Shown here: one piece after another, positions 11,175-22,805 of the stretch
Layout: the number at the start of each line of letters is the position of its first letter
Position numbering within the stretch: the stretch's first letter is position 1
Origin: Cycas panzhihuaensis
Taxonomy: Eukaryota; Cycadophyta
Length of the DNA stretch: 64,000 bases
Direction: 5' to 3'
NCBI GenBank assembly: GCA_023213395.1
Contig: CM041465.1
Coordinates: 11,098,001 to 11,162,000 of the forward strand
Notes under the pieces: model-generated
What the model was told of the DNA's origin: nothing
Database searches by the model: none
Seen by the model: the letters and a program-made list of their open reading frames with translations, nothing else
Position numbers and translations under genes: made by a program

Positions 11175-12180
11175 ATAGCTTCATAGTTTAAGCAAAATAT
11201 GAACTGCATTTTAAAAAGGAAAGTAAATTGGGAAATGTGGTTCATTAGTATCAGAAATGCTACAAAGTATGAAGATCTATGGAGAAATCACTTGCAGCCT
11301 ATACCATCTGTTGTAGCTATAGCTACCTCAATTGCTTTTAGAGGAGGTGCTCCAACTGCTCCCACTGAAGCTGCAGCTAAATGCTAATGGGAAATTTATG
11401 ATGATAAAATCCATGTAAGGATACTTCTTTTCACTGATTATTCCTTGCATAATCTTATTGATGAATTTGTACATGATAAAGCATGGAAAATTCTTGAAGT
11501 TCTTAAGAAGAACTTTAACACTAAATCAGACTTAGAATTTGTTAACTTAGTGCTAAAGATGAACAAATTCAAAATGTAGAAAGGATGCGCAAGTGAGATA
11601 ATCAATCTCCTTCGTCCAATCAAGTAAGCCATTGATAAAGACTTTAAAACTCAATGTATTACAAAGGCTTTCTTGATTCAATCATGTCTCCATATCCTAG
11701 ATTACAAAAATCTATTGGGAAGTCTTCAATCTAGTGGCACTTTGAAGACCCTAAACTTTGAGGCTCTTACTGATAAGTTCATTAAATTTGATAAGACCTT
11801 TGATACTAACTTTTCCACTATATTAGATCTAGTTTATACTACTTTCAAAATGGAAGAAGATCTTTGTTATACCAAAAATCAAGGTCCATACTCTTGTAGA
11901 GGTGGTAATTCTCATGGAAGAGGAAGAGGAAGAGGTAGATAACAAGGACAATGCCTTCTTAGTCAATAGGCTCCTCAACTCCAACAAAAATAGTCTCAAT
12001 GTCAAGTATAAAATAATCAACCTAGAGCTAGATCCAGTAGTCAGAGGCAATCCAACCAGCCCAATACTTCTTATGGGAATGGAAATCAAATAATTATATG
12101 ATAAAGATATAATAGAAAAGGACATTATGCCAAAAATTGTAAAAGTACCATCAATAAACTACTAAGCTATCAACAGCACC
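11175..12180 (+). pseudogene. Element B Gag
   Basis: Colinear with element A Gag. The start codon position now reads ATA (11175), and the frame is open from 11199 as MNCILKRKVNWEMWF. Further along are LLRPIK, QCITKAFLIQSCL and EEDLCYTKNQGP, then an Arg-Gly-rich stretch (HGRGRGRGR). The zinc knuckle near 12095-12140 keeps NRKGHYAKNC, but its first two Cys are lost. Several stops are at former Gln or Arg positions. Confidence 0.85.
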
Positions 12181-12835
12181 ATGGTGCACATAATATTGAT
12201 AATACTTCTTTTGAAGATGCTTTTGGTAGAACATAATTTGCTCATGTACACCTTCAAAGAATTGAGACCACTTCATCAAATGTTGTTGATAGATCCACTA
12301 AGTATATTGAGGCTCATTGTGGCTATGCTTATTCACTTTTGTCTTTACTACTTGGAGTTACAAATAGTGCCACTTCAAATACTTCATCTTGGATCACGGA
12401 TACTGGAGCAACACAACATATGACTTATCATTGATAGTTCTTTTAGGATTTTGATTTTGAAGTTTATATTGTTGTACACATGGTTGATAAATCATCTCAG
12501 TGAGTTGATGAACTTGGAATAGTTTGCCTGAAACTCCTATGTCTTCCAAATTTTACCCTTGTTGATGTTTTATATATTCCTACTATGAAGCAGAACCTAC
12601 TCTCCCTATCCACCCTTGTCTCTCATGGTTTTGATCTGAGTGTAACTATAAATAATCAAACTCTCTATGTCATTCACCCTCTTTTAAATACTGTGGTTAT
12701 GACTGGAATTCTTGATGGCAAGTTTTTTTGCCTAACTGACTCACCATCCTCTAAAGCTATCTATGTTGATGATGACTTTGCTTTTACTACAACCTTGACT
12801 TCTCAAACATTATCCCAAGTGGCCCTATGACATGA
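12181..12835 (+). pseudogene. Element B protease with intact DTG
   Basis: The protease motif SSWITDTGATQHMTYH lies at about 12384-12431, and the catalytic Asp-Thr-Gly-Ala (12399-12410) is intact, unlike element A. It continues with QNLLSLSTLVSHGFDLSVTI and a spacer ending at TGA 12828-12830. The domain is preserved but the polyprotein around it has stops. Confidence 0.85.
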
Positions 12836-13796
12836 TTTTATGGGCCATATCAAAATTGATCATTTAAGAGAACTACATGCCACTCTTCACGGTATGCCTA
12901 GGCTCTCCACTAATCCCTTTAAATGCAAAGCATGTATCATTACCAAATCTCAAAGACAACATTTTCCTTGTAGTCAATAGAAATCTAGCCAACCTTTACA
13001 ACTTGTACACTTAGATATATATAGTCCTATGCCCATCCCTTCTCTCAAACATAAGTGGTACTATATTATTTTCATTGATGATGTTACCAGAAAAGTATAG
13101 GTTACTTTTCTTACAAAGAAAGATGAAGCTTTTTCTATGTTTCAAGCTTTTAAGGCCTGCATGGAAAATAAATCTGGATTCAAGATCAAAATACTTAGGA
13201 CTAATAATAGTGGTGAGTACACATCTAATGAGTTTGAATCATACCTATGTCAATATGGAATCAAGCATTAGACCACTATTACAGGTACACCCTAGCAAAA
13301 TAGAGTTGACGTCTGCATGTACAAGACCATCATGAACATAGCTCATTCTATGCTGGTATATAAGAATGTCCCTATCTATCTTTGGGCTGAGGCTATCTGG
13401 ATAGTCATGTATTATATTAACACTATTAGTCCCTCCAAGATCAGCTCCTCTCCACTTGAAATATGGTGTAAACAAACCCCCTATATCTCCCACTTCAAAA
13501 TTTTTGGCTATACTTGTTATGCTCACATTCTAGAGGAACATAGAAACAAACTCTAAAATAGAGCCCTAAAAGGCATCTTTGTCGGATACCCTATGGACAA
13601 AAAATGGTATAAGTTTTTTAGACCTTCACAGTACAAAATCATCATCACTAGAGATGTTATCTTTTTAGAGATTGAAGATCAATTACTTAGACTTGACTCC
13701 AAGATGCCTTCATACCGATTCAATGATGCTACTGAATTTGATGTCCAGATTCTAAAATTTAGGGGGGAGATGCTCAATAGTTGCTCAAAATCTTAG
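12836..13796 (+). pseudogene. Element B integrase
   Basis: In frame with protease. The zinc-binding part has HDFMGHIKIDHL and FKCKACIITKSQ, giving His pair and Cys pair. The core has LVHLDIYSP, IFIDDVTRKV and RTNNSGEYTSNEFESYL, where the second catalytic Asp of TDN is Asn. The PQQNG motif is broken by TAG. The C-terminal side has YLWAEAIWIVMYYIN, FKIFGYTCYAHI and GYPMDKKWYKFF. Not functional. Confidence 0.85.
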
Positions 13797-14109
13797 AATC
13801 TAATAATAGAGCCCTAGAGGATATAACTTGTGACTCCTAGCCAATGTGTACACATCTAGTACCATTATTTACAAATAGCTGAGTTGACAAAGGTAAAGCC
13901 ATAGAAGAAGGATCATCTTCTCTAACATCTGTGGCTGGTCCATCTTCTCTAGAATCATCAACTTCCTTCATGCTAAACATTTTACATGATCCCTTTCAGG
14001 ATCAAAATGAAGACCAAGAGGCTATGGAAATGAAAACCTCATTGCCAACTCGAGGTTTTCATGAAGCTTACCAGCTATAGAATGACATACAGCTAGATGA
14101 GGTAGGGAA

Positions 14110-15000
14110 AACTGGCACTAGAAGTGCCCATAGAGCAAGGATGCATGAATCACTTTCTGTTGTTCTTGAACTACAGGAATTGTACCTTAGTCTTAATGAA
14201 GAGCCCCTAATATACCAAAAAGTTGTAAAGCACGTATCTTGGAGAAATGCCATGAATGAAGAGTACCAATCTCTTATTAAGAATGGTACATGGGAGCTTG
14301 TTGATCTACCACTTGGAAGAAAGATAGTTTAAAACAAATGGGTGTTTAATAATAAGTACAAATCAAATAGTACCCTAAAAAAACACAAGGTGAGGTTGGT
14401 AGCAAAAGGATTCATGTAAAGGGAAGGTATTAACTACACTAAAATCTTTGCTCCTACAACTAAGTAGCCTACAATCAGAACTCTTATAGCCTTGGCTGCT
14501 CAACAAGGTTGGAAAATCTACCAACTTAATTTTAAGGCTGCATTTCTCAATGGGGAGCTTAAAGAAGAAATTTACATGGCTCAACCAAAACGATACGAGA
14601 TTGTCGATCAGGAGCATAAGGTTTACAGGCCCAAAAAGTCCTTATATAGCCTAAAATAAGACCCTCATGCTTAGTTTACTAAGTTGTCTAAAAGAATGAT
14701 GTAACTTGGATATGAGGTTTGTGACTATCAAGATATTGATGCAATATTATTCATCAAGCACCAAAATAATAAAGTTACTTACCTCTTAATCTTTGTAGAT
14801 GATATGCTAATAACAAGGAATAGTAAATAGGTAATCAGCCAGCTAAAGAATGACCTTACTAAAACTTTTGAATTGTATGACCTCAAGTTGATGAAATATT
14901 ACTTGGGAATTGAAGTAACTCAAAAGAATGGAAAAATCTTTCTCTCCCAAGAAAAATATATCAATGATCTTCTGATAAAGTTTTAGTTGGAAGGTGCTCG
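14110..15000 (+). pseudogene. Element B reverse transcriptase with intact VDD
   Basis: Contains KHVSWRNAMNEEYQSLIKNG, GTWELVDLPLGRKIV, KGFM then a stop and REGINYTKIFAP, AAFLNGELKEEIYM and SLYSLK. The catalytic box FVDDML at 14792-14809 keeps both Asp. MKYYLGIEVTQKNGKIFLSQ follows. The frame differs from protease-integrase, so an indel lies between 13796 and 14141. Stops are scattered through it. Confidence 0.85.
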
Positions 15001-15720
15001 AATAGTGGATATACATATGGAACCTAATGTTAAACTTTTAGCTAATGGTGACACTAAGGAGGCAGATGCAACACTCTACAGGCAACTTGTAGGCAGTCTC
15101 ATCTATACTACTAACACAAGGCCTGATATTGCACACTCTGTCAGCATTCTTGTAAGGCTCATGAGGAATCCTAAGTAGAATCACTGGCAAGCTATAATAT
15201 GAGTGTTGAGGTACCTAAAGATGACCAACAAATATGGTCTGTTGTATGAACCTAATGTAGAATTTAAACTTTATGCATACACAGACTCCGACTTTGCCAG
15301 AGATAAAGATGCAGGAAGATCTATGTTTGGGTACGTAATATTTCTTAGAACAACACCAATATCATGGAGATCCAGATGACAGAAGATAGTTGCAGACTTA
15401 ACTACTGAAGATGAATATATTGCTGCTTCTGAGACAAGTAAGGAGGTGATATGGTTTAGAAAATTATTAAATACATTTAATGCCACTCAAACAAGTTCTA
15501 CTAGCTTACATGTAGATAATCAATCTATAATCCAAATGGCTAAAAATCCTATATTTTATGACCGTACCAAATATATAAGTATAAACATCGACAATATTAG
15601 AGAACTAGTTCATGATGGCACAATTCAACTGGAGTACTATCCCATAGCAAATTAAGTGGCTGATATCTTTACCAAACCACTGAAGAGGGTGAAGTTTGAA
15701 TAATTCCAAAGGTAACTCAA
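15001..15720 (+). pseudogene. Element B RNase H and Pol end
   Basis: LYRQLVGSLIYTTNTRPDIA leads into RNase H with YTDSDFARDKDAGRSM, ISWRSR, TTEDEYIAASETSKEV and HVDNQSIIQMAKNP. The Asp, Glu and Asp positions survive better than in A. VADIFTKPLKRVKFE ends the Pol-like part. Stops at former Gln/Trp codons break it. Confidence 0.84.
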
Positions 15721-16167
15721 CCTCAAGGCCCCCATCTTTGACTGATTGAAGGAGATGATAATAAGATCATCATAATCTGTCTTATTCGAGAAAACCCCTT
15801 ATGGGAATGAAAGGACAAGAGTAGGTCTTTGCTTTATCCCATTCATGAAAACCCCTTATGGGTACGAAAAGATAAGGGTTGTATCATTTTAGAAAATTAG
15901 AACCTATGAAAACTTGAAAGGGCATGGGAGATGACCAAATGGTATATGGAGACTCAGTAGATTTCAACTATAAAATTCACTATACCGATTGGCTATCTGG
16001 CTTCATTTAAAGAGCCACCTAAGCTAGGTTAGTAGATTAGAAAATATGTGGGTTTTCTTCCCTATGAGGATTTCCCACAAAAGTATCATAGTAGTTTGTT
16101 TTGTAAGAGGCTCAAATGAAGACCTCATAGGATAGAATAAAATAAGATGAAATGACCTTCTACCATT
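15721..16167 (+). other. 3' untranslated region of element B
   Basis: Non-coding and similar to 9649-10120, including the pair with AAAACCCCTTATGGG at about 15790 and 15845. Confidence 0.6.
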
Positions 16168-16177
16168 AAGGGGGAGA
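16168..16177 (+). other. Polypurine tract of element B
   Basis: AAGGGGGAGA directly before the LTR start TGAAAGGGG at 16179. Confidence 0.88.
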
Positions 16178-16178
16178 T

Positions 16179-16476
16179 TGAAAGGGGTTAATGTCACAAG
16201 GTCATTACATTAGTTGATCATTTCTAAAAAGGGTCTTAAATAAACTTTAAATTATATCACTTAAGTAAAATGCACTTTTATATGCATTATGTGTAATTTC
16301 ATTTCACCTAACTCTAATGCTCCCTCTCTCAATATAAAAGTAAAAGCTCAATGGAGGAGGCTCATTCTTACCTCCCCATTTTGTGAGAGCTACTTTCTTT
16401 CTCTCAAGTCTCTCTTGCTCCCATGTTTACCTTTGTGTTTAGTGCATAGAGATGAAGGATAAATCCACTCTTTTCA
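16179..16476 (+). repeat. 3' LTR of element B
   Basis: Starts TGAAAGGGGTTAATG. By comparison with element A it should end at CTTTTCA (16476). It is recognisably related to the A/C LTR at its first 30 bases and at the end, but different in the middle. The following bases GGATCATGGGGCTAGAT look somewhat like a primer site; this may be chance. Confidence 0.75.
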
Positions 16477-18825
16477 GGATCATGGGGCTAGATAGCCCCA
16501 ATGACATGAGTAGGATACCTTATAGGGTTTTAGTAGAGCCCTTCTTCTTCATAGAATTAGTAGGCTAGGTCAATACCTTCTTGATAAGGTTATTAGGAAT
16601 GATGAAGCTATATAGATTAGGGCTAATCCTAGGCATAGTCTTAATATATATCTTGGGTTTGATAAGGATCCTAGGTGGAGTATGGGTCTTGAGGTTACTA
16701 TGAAGGCTGAGCTTGAAAGGGGTCCCAGCACCATTTAGAGGGAAATTGACCTACCATTAGGGAATGGTCATTAGATAAAATACCAAATGGATAAAATATA
16801 TCAAAATTAGATAAGGGAAGGCCTTAAAGGCAACAAGAAAATTGTTGCATATGAGGGGTAAGGGCAAAAGAAGAAAGAAAAAGGAAAGGTCTAAGGGTGG
16901 CATGTACCTAGACTGTGAAGCTAAGCAGTAAGCATGAATGATCCTCATAAGAGTGGTTAACAAAGATAACAAAGCCTCACACTATATCAAAGGGTATAAA
17001 TGAAGGAGAGGAAGGGGTAATGCTATTGCAATATAGGGCTAACATCCTACTATAAAGTCCCCAATATAGTCACCAATGAATGTGGATGAGCAAAGGGAGA
17101 GGACATACAAATCACAATCTTGGAGCTAGTATGAAGCGTGAGGATGACCTCAACAAGGAAGGGCACGAATATATATATCCCTCATGAGGGTGCTTGTGTG
17201 TCTCTTATATGTAGATATAGAGATGTTTAATATTGTGTTTGATTAACTAGGCTAAGGGAAACATGTAAGTGTGTGTGATACATTGAGAAAGGTGATAATG
17301 AAAGGAAAATAAATGCTAACTATAACTAACTAACAAATGAAAAAGAATGTAGTGAAAGTAGATAGATGAGGCAAAAATGCATCAATCAGAGAATATAATC
17401 TAGAAGTGAACTAATAATAACTTGAGATAAAATCAATCAAACCATAGTTAACATCCTCGAAAGGACCAATCAACACCCAAAAAGATCCTCACAATACAAG
17501 GGGGCCAATCAATCATAAATTCCCATAACTTCATTGTTATTACATGCTTATCTTATATAGCTAAACTCCCATAGGCTAATTAGCCTATCTTAACCTAGAC
17601 TCTTACTTAACCTAAAAGTGACGAACTTAATCTATAAAATGAGGGAAAGGACTACCCAAAATAAGAGTTCTAAAGGAATCAAGAGCATAGGATAGGTCCA
17701 CTTGTGGATAAATCAATAAGGACTCATCAATATTAGTGACAACTCTCACACAAGTATAAGAGTGGCCTAGTAGTGCCCACATCTAATTTTAACAAATCTC
17801 AAGCTCTAAAAAGGTGAAAAAGATAAAGGCCATCACTCTCAATAGAAGAGATGAAGCTCACTTGACTATCCATAACCCATACAATAACATATGGCAAGGA
17901 TAGGCACCATTCAACTACTTATTTAAAATATGAATTGCAGACTCAACACCTAAAGGCATAAGACAACATCTCTCATCTAATAATGACACCTAGGTAGAAA
18001 GAAAATTGACCCCTCCCTTTGGTGTAAAGGAGGACCCTACTACCTAAGAGAGGCTAAAGAAGTAAAAAAATCACACACCTATTATAGCTAACATATAACC
18101 TTTAATTATATACAAACAACAAAATAGCTTAGCTAATGAAACTAAGGTGTTAACCCATGGATTTAAGGACTTTTAAACAAGTGCAAACCTCTTCCTAATT
18201 GGGCTTTCAAGAAAGCATATATCAAAAATAAAGATGGAGATGTAGGATTCAAAGTGAAATAGAAAAGATTATTTTTAACCTTTCTTTTTCTTGTTCTTTA
18301 CTCCTTCCTTTTTAGGTCAAAATCCAATGAGCAAGGGAGAAGAAGAGCAAGTAGAAATTCTCCAAACATACAAGTAAATCAACTTTTTCTTATGTTCCAC
18401 TTTTTAAAATATGACTAGAAAGTCAAAATGACAATTTATGAGCTTTTATTTTTGTAAATGAAGCTAAAAAGGTGGGTTTGATAAAGAGTACCTGGCAAGA
18501 TACACTAAATCACAAATTCTAACCCTTTTTAAAGTAGACTTTTAACTCTCCAAATTGTCAACAAGACTTAATATAAATGATGCCAACATGTAATATTTAA
18601 AACAATTTTTTTAGGGAAAATTTGGTAGCATTTTTACATGAAAAAATAGACTATGATGAAAAAAAGTTTGTTTGGAAAATAAAAATACTTTAAAACATGT
18701 TTAAATAAACTTTGATATTAATATTTTGTGTGGCATTTCCAAAGGAATTTCAGTAGCATGCATAATAGCTAGATAATAAGCACCAAACTTCAATGTAAAA
18801 GATGATGGAAAGAGGGAGGAGGAAG
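16477..18825. other. No gene seen, decayed repeat sequence
   Basis: About 2.3 kb of AT-rich and purine-rich sequence without a supported frame. A short TATATATA stretch is near 17170. I could not match it to the other elements in the window with confidence. Confidence 0.6.
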
Positions 18826-18830
18826 GAGAA

Positions 18831-19077
18831 TGTTACAAGCCCAATTCGTAACTTAAGGACAATTGCCAAATACACCAGAGAGTGCATGAGAACACTGAGA
18901 AAAGTTGTAGTCAATAGACCAAACATTAATTAATAAAAGTTGAATGATGTCCATATTACATTTAGGACCAATTTTATATGCATATTAGGCCCCTTTCATG
19001 GAAGGTTATGCCCATTCAATAGCACTCATTTATTTAATCAATTAATTAACCCCTTTTGCTTAAGGAGGTTCATAACA
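18831..19077 (-). repeat. 3' LTR of element E
   Basis: On the minus strand starts TGTTATGAACC and ends GGGCTTGTAACA. The 247-bp length equals the copy at 22806-23052. Confidence 0.93.
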
Positions 19078-19092
19078 AGTCCTCCCTCTTAA
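19078..19092 (-). other. Polypurine tract of element E
   Basis: On the minus strand the run TAAGAGGGAGGACT abuts the LTR start TGTTATG. It overlaps the end of the short tail frame (RNILRGRTC). Confidence 0.85.
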
Positions 19093-19311
19093 GATGTTTC
19101 GCCCATGAAACATAGTCGAATGATTGTAGTCCTTTAAACATACACTATCCTTCATTGTAGTAGAGTCCATTAGGTGATTAGATGGATGTTGCAGGTATTT
19201 ATTAGAAGATTCTTTAGGTTGAAAACCTCGGCTATGTTTTTGGAATGCTTGTGGTTGCTTCTTAACTTTTTCACCCTGATCCTTGCATGGTATGATTTTA
19301 GTTTTGTTCAA
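19079..19311 (-). CDS. Short tail frame of element E after protease
   Basis: About 75 codons rich in Lys, Gln and His, ending at the purine tract with TMFHGRNILRGR. The frame runs a few codons into the LTR. It has no recognised domain. It may be the far C-terminal end of a once longer Pol, joined to the protease region by an internal deletion, or simply a non-coding junction. Confidence 0.4.
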
Positions 19312-19362
19312 TCCTCTTCCCGATAATGTGATGATTCTTCCTTCTTTCTTAAATCACATAAA

Positions 19363-19850
19363 TTATTCATGAATATTCATTTTAAAGGTTCCAAGTGTAC
19401 TAAGCCATTGATTGCCCAACACAATATCTACACCTCCTACCTCGATGACGTAGAATTCTTCTATAATACTGACATTGTTTAACGTGAGCTTAAGGTTCTT
19501 TATTATACCCTGCCCAGAGATTACCTGTCTTCCTCCAACAGTGACGTGAAAACGAGGAGTCCTTAATGGGAATAACCTCAGTTGTTGTGCACAGTTTTGA
19601 TCTATAAAATTATGTGTGCTACCTAAATCTATCAAAATTATTACAACTTGATTTTTGATAGATCCCTGTAATTTTAAGGTATTTGATTGATTAAAACTAC
19701 TCATAAATGATAATGACATTTGTGGATGGTTTGCCTCAAGATTACAGTAGCTCTCTTAATGTTCTGAATGATAACAATTTCCTTGATTATTTTCAGATCC
19801 TAGTTCCTCTTCCTCAATATTATCATCAGGTAGTAATCTGATTGTATATA
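19363..19850 (-). pseudogene. Element E retroviral-type aspartic protease
   Basis: Protease that would process Gag. The motif at 19609-19629 reads DLGSTHNF where gypsy proteases have Asp-Ser/Thr-Gly, so the middle residue is Leu (TTA, one base from TCA). The Asp and Gly remain. Downstream GGRQVISGQGI and GVDIVLGNQWLSTLG match the flap and the ILG/W end of the fold. Stops lie before it, between knuckle and protease, and at the end (19363-19365). It sits in the same frame as the nucleocapsid upstream. Confidence 0.85.
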
Positions 19851-19851
19851 A

Positions 19852-20100
19852 CTAATTCTTTTGACATTTATGCCTAGGTTCCCACTTCTCCTCACATTTG
19901 AAGCATAGGTTTCTTCTTCTCAACTCTTCTTGCTCTGTCTTTATTTTTTGAATAATTGGTTTAGCAGGTCTATTTAGGTTGATTGATACATGTCTGTGTG
20001 GAACACTTAGTAAAATATTATGTTGATCATGTGGGGAAACATAAAGATGTGTGCCCATTTTACGTAAGGTATTGTGTTTATCTTCATGTATTTTGGCTAA
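19852..20100 (-). pseudogene. Element E Gag C-terminus with zinc knuckle
   Basis: Continues Gag after the stop at 20101-20103. The knuckle CFKCEEKWEPRHKC is at 19864-19905, the form common in plant gypsy elements (CX2C, then HXC). Just upstream QEELRRRNLCF is also typical. It would bind element RNA. Confidence 0.87.
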
Positions 20101-21000
20101 CTATATTGCCTTGTTAAGGTCCTTTGGGTCTTGAATTTTAACATCAGCTTGGATCTCTATTATCAGACCATCTATATATAATTGGATAAGTTGATTAGTC
20201 AGAATATCCTCTAGCACATAGCTTAACCTCGTGAATGCTGTAATATATTCTTCCACAGAACCAATTTGCTTTAATTTTCGTAACTCACAATAATAGTCGC
20301 GATTAGTTACGGTTTCAAATTGCTCAATAAATAAACACAAGAATTCTTTCCACGTAAGCAGTTGATCTCGAAAAGAGGTTTGTTCAAGACATTGCCACCA
20401 TTCATATGCTATCCCATCCATGTGTAGAGTGGCTAACAGAACTTGCTCTGCCGACTTAATCTCCATTAAGCGAAAATAGTTTTCCATTTGTTGTATCCAC
20501 ACTCTCAGCTCATGTGATCTTTGCTCCATACTGAAACGTTGTATAGTAATCTTTTCTAACTTTTTCTTTTTCTGTGTTTGAATACTTTGTAAGCAGTTGA
20601 AGTATTCTTGAAAACCCACTATCTTCTGTTCTTTAGGGGTCAAATTATGATACTCATTAAGGTATTTTCTGATAGCTTCATTCTCAGTATTAATGGGAGT
20701 TATCTGAGGACTGGAATATTTTTTAACAGTCTGATTTCTGATATGAGATTGCTGACTCATTGCCTCATCCTCTGAATCAGGAACAATCATGTCTTCTTTG
20801 TTGTTTGTAGTTATGATCGTTAATTTATCTAAGATCTGATGTAATGTATGATTTAAGAGTGCATTGGATGTCTGGACTACTTCTTGAACTGCTTGAGTGA
20901 TTGGTTTGATGATCTCTTTTTGAACAGTGTTGTCTGTCATGTCTTCAATATTCATTATTTTAACAATCATATAAATACGATTCCATTGTTTGATGGTCAT
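20101..21000 (-). CDS. Element E Gag, 299 codons without a stop
   Basis: The ATG at 21000 opens a frame of 299 codons. The second half is the retrotransposon Gag (capsid) domain, with WIQQMENYFRLM, AYEWWQCLEQ, TWKEFLCLFIEQFE and LKQIGSVEEYITAFTRL. The first part is polar and unassigned. It ends at a TAG (KDLNKAI then stop). Intact capsid next to a nearly intact protease suits a non-autonomous element that supplies only particle protein. Confidence 0.85.
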   Translation of the reverse strand: MTIKQWNRIYMIVKIMNIEDMTDNTVQKEIIKPITQAVQEVVQTSNALLNHTLHQILDKLTIITTNNKEDMIVPDSEDEAMSQQSHIRNQTVKKYSSPQITPINTENEAIRKYLNEYHNLTPKEQKIVGFQEYFNCLQSIQTQKKKKLEKITIQRFSMEQRSHELRVWIQQMENYFRLMEIKSAEQVLLATLHMDGIAYEWWQCLEQTSFRDQLLTWKEFLCLFIEQFETVTNRDYYCELRKLKQIGSVEEYITAFTRLSYVLEDILTNQLIQLYIDGLIIEIQADVKIQDPKDLNKAI

Positions 21001-22790
21001 ATTTAGAGTGCCACTACAAGTCTCTGCTCCTCCTGTTAATCTCTTTTACTCTTGATGTAAAAATTTCATAAGCTAAATGAAGCTTCTTAAAATAGACCCT
21101 CACACTCTTCCAATACTGGTATAGGCTTCTCTTGTTATGTCCTTTGATATCTTAAAATAATATTCTAGTGTTCACGCTACACCACTAATGAGGTGAGTGA
21201 TTTAGAAGAAACTCAAATTTAAATGTCCCACGTAAGATTAAAAATATTGTCTAAAAAATACCGAGACAGTTAAAGATTATAGATACGATAGAAATCCTTT
21301 GGGATGATTGATATGGTAAAGAATAGTCAAGTGACTTATGTATGTATTTAATAGAGTGAAAATGAAAATAAATTATGTTAAATGTAGGATTGAACAAAAA
21401 TATCTATATAAATTATCTGCTGAAGAATCACTTTGACTAAAAAGAATGAATGATAGTTATAATAAAATATGAATTATAAGAGTTGACTTCCTGAAGAGTA
21501 GTAGTAGATTAGAATTAAGGGTTATTTGAAGGAATTGATGATATATATAAAAAAATTAAGGGTTAATATAATTTAAAAGATAAAAGGTAAAATTTATTTG
21601 AAGGAGTTAATAATAGATAAAAAATTAAAATGGAAAATATAATTTAAAAACTATTGAATCAAACACGCCTTATAAGTCAAATAAGGGTTTCAACCATGTT
21701 GGGCGACTACGAATTATAGAGACGGCTATCCAAAAACTTCTAGAACTATGCAGACGTAGACATCAATGTAGAAGTCACCCAAAAGGTGGGAAGATGGATG
21801 AAAAGAGGATTTAATCGATAAGTCTTGAATATTTTCTATTGCTATTAGTCAACTCCAAATCAGTACTCAATTTTGGTCTATATCGAATGCAAGAATAAAA
21901 AAGTGCAACAGGAAGACAATGAAATGGAAAATGAATGGTGGGAACAGAACTAATAGAAATAGATGAGGACATAATAAGAAGGGGACACTGAAACAGAGAT
22001 GGAAGCGAATGAGATAGAATAGACAATATGCAACAGAACTACAAAGACTCAGATACAACGCAATGGCACACTACAAATATTTGATAAACGCAGGCTGTAA
22101 AACAGCAAATTCAGATTGTATATACATAGAAAGAAAGTGCTGATAACAAGACAGTATACATACACTGTATATGCATAGGAATCAAACACTGTTGAGACAC
22201 CAAATATGAGTATACATAAATAATAGGGATGCCAAATGCGTGAGAGTATATGCAGAAAATAGACAGCAAGAATGATAAACACGTGAGAGTATATGCAATG
22301 AGAAAACGTGTGAGAATATACATAAAATATACAGATGTGAATACAAGTGTATATACAGATAGGCAGGCGTGAAACACACGTGTATAAACAATTTATTTGA
22401 TAGTGATGGTGAATAGAGTATTAATATTAGTATTCTTATTGTCTTATTCAATGCTCAATTTGCAGAGTAAATAGAAATCTAACGCAATTAAGGAGGGAAC
22501 TCTAATATGCAGATATGGGTTTGATCATAGTAAAGGATGATAAGTGTCAGCCCTATTTCTCAGTATACTACCAGCTTATATTGCCATAATCATCTCCAAA
22601 GAGATTTTTTTTTTTTTTATTAGGTTGCTTTGTGCACCTCTCTCTCTCTTTGCACTTTAAATCATATGCTTGTATATGAATGGCTACCAGTTTGAAGGTA
22701 ATGCAATTCTATCTTCTGGTATGATGTACTTTATGTGAGTAGTTACTTAGATTATATTATAATTATTATTAGTTAGAGCCAGGTATCAAT
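21001..22790 (-). other. Long leader of element E, with TATATAC/GTGTATA-rich part
   Basis: Non-coding, about 1.8 kb between primer site and Gag. From about 22085 to 22390 it has irregular repeats of GTATATAC-like and CACGTGAGAGTATATGC-like words. They start near 22220, 22275 and 22305. Minus-strand frames here give long hydrophobic strings (Tyr, Leu, Ile), which is a by-product of the repeats. Confidence 0.65.
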
Positions 22791-22803
22791 TACTCTGATA
22801 CCA
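22791..22803 (-). other. Primer binding site of element E
   Basis: On the minus strand TGGTATCAGAGTA, two bases after the LTR end. It matches the initiator-Met tRNA 3' end except near its last bases. Confidence 0.9.
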
Positions 22804-22805
22804 CT

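Larger units (their letters stand above)
10444..16476 (+). mobile_element. Copia element B, main part right of insertion A
   Basis: Resumes the leader interrupted at 2803, then gag, protease, integrase, RT, RNase H, purine tract and a 3' LTR. It belongs to the same broad family as A and C but its LTR is clearly different. Up to the end of integrase the polyprotein stays in one frame with only point stops; one frame change lies before RT. The 5' LTR is missing from the window. Confidence 0.88.

Noticed and set aside
16477-16495. Primer-site-like bases just after the B 3' LTR
   Set aside because: Match to TGGTATCAGAGC needs gaps; no element follows.
21811-22451. Several hydrophobic minus-strand frames resembling membrane proteins
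   Set aside because: Products of TATATAC-type repeats in the leader of element E, open in several frames at once.
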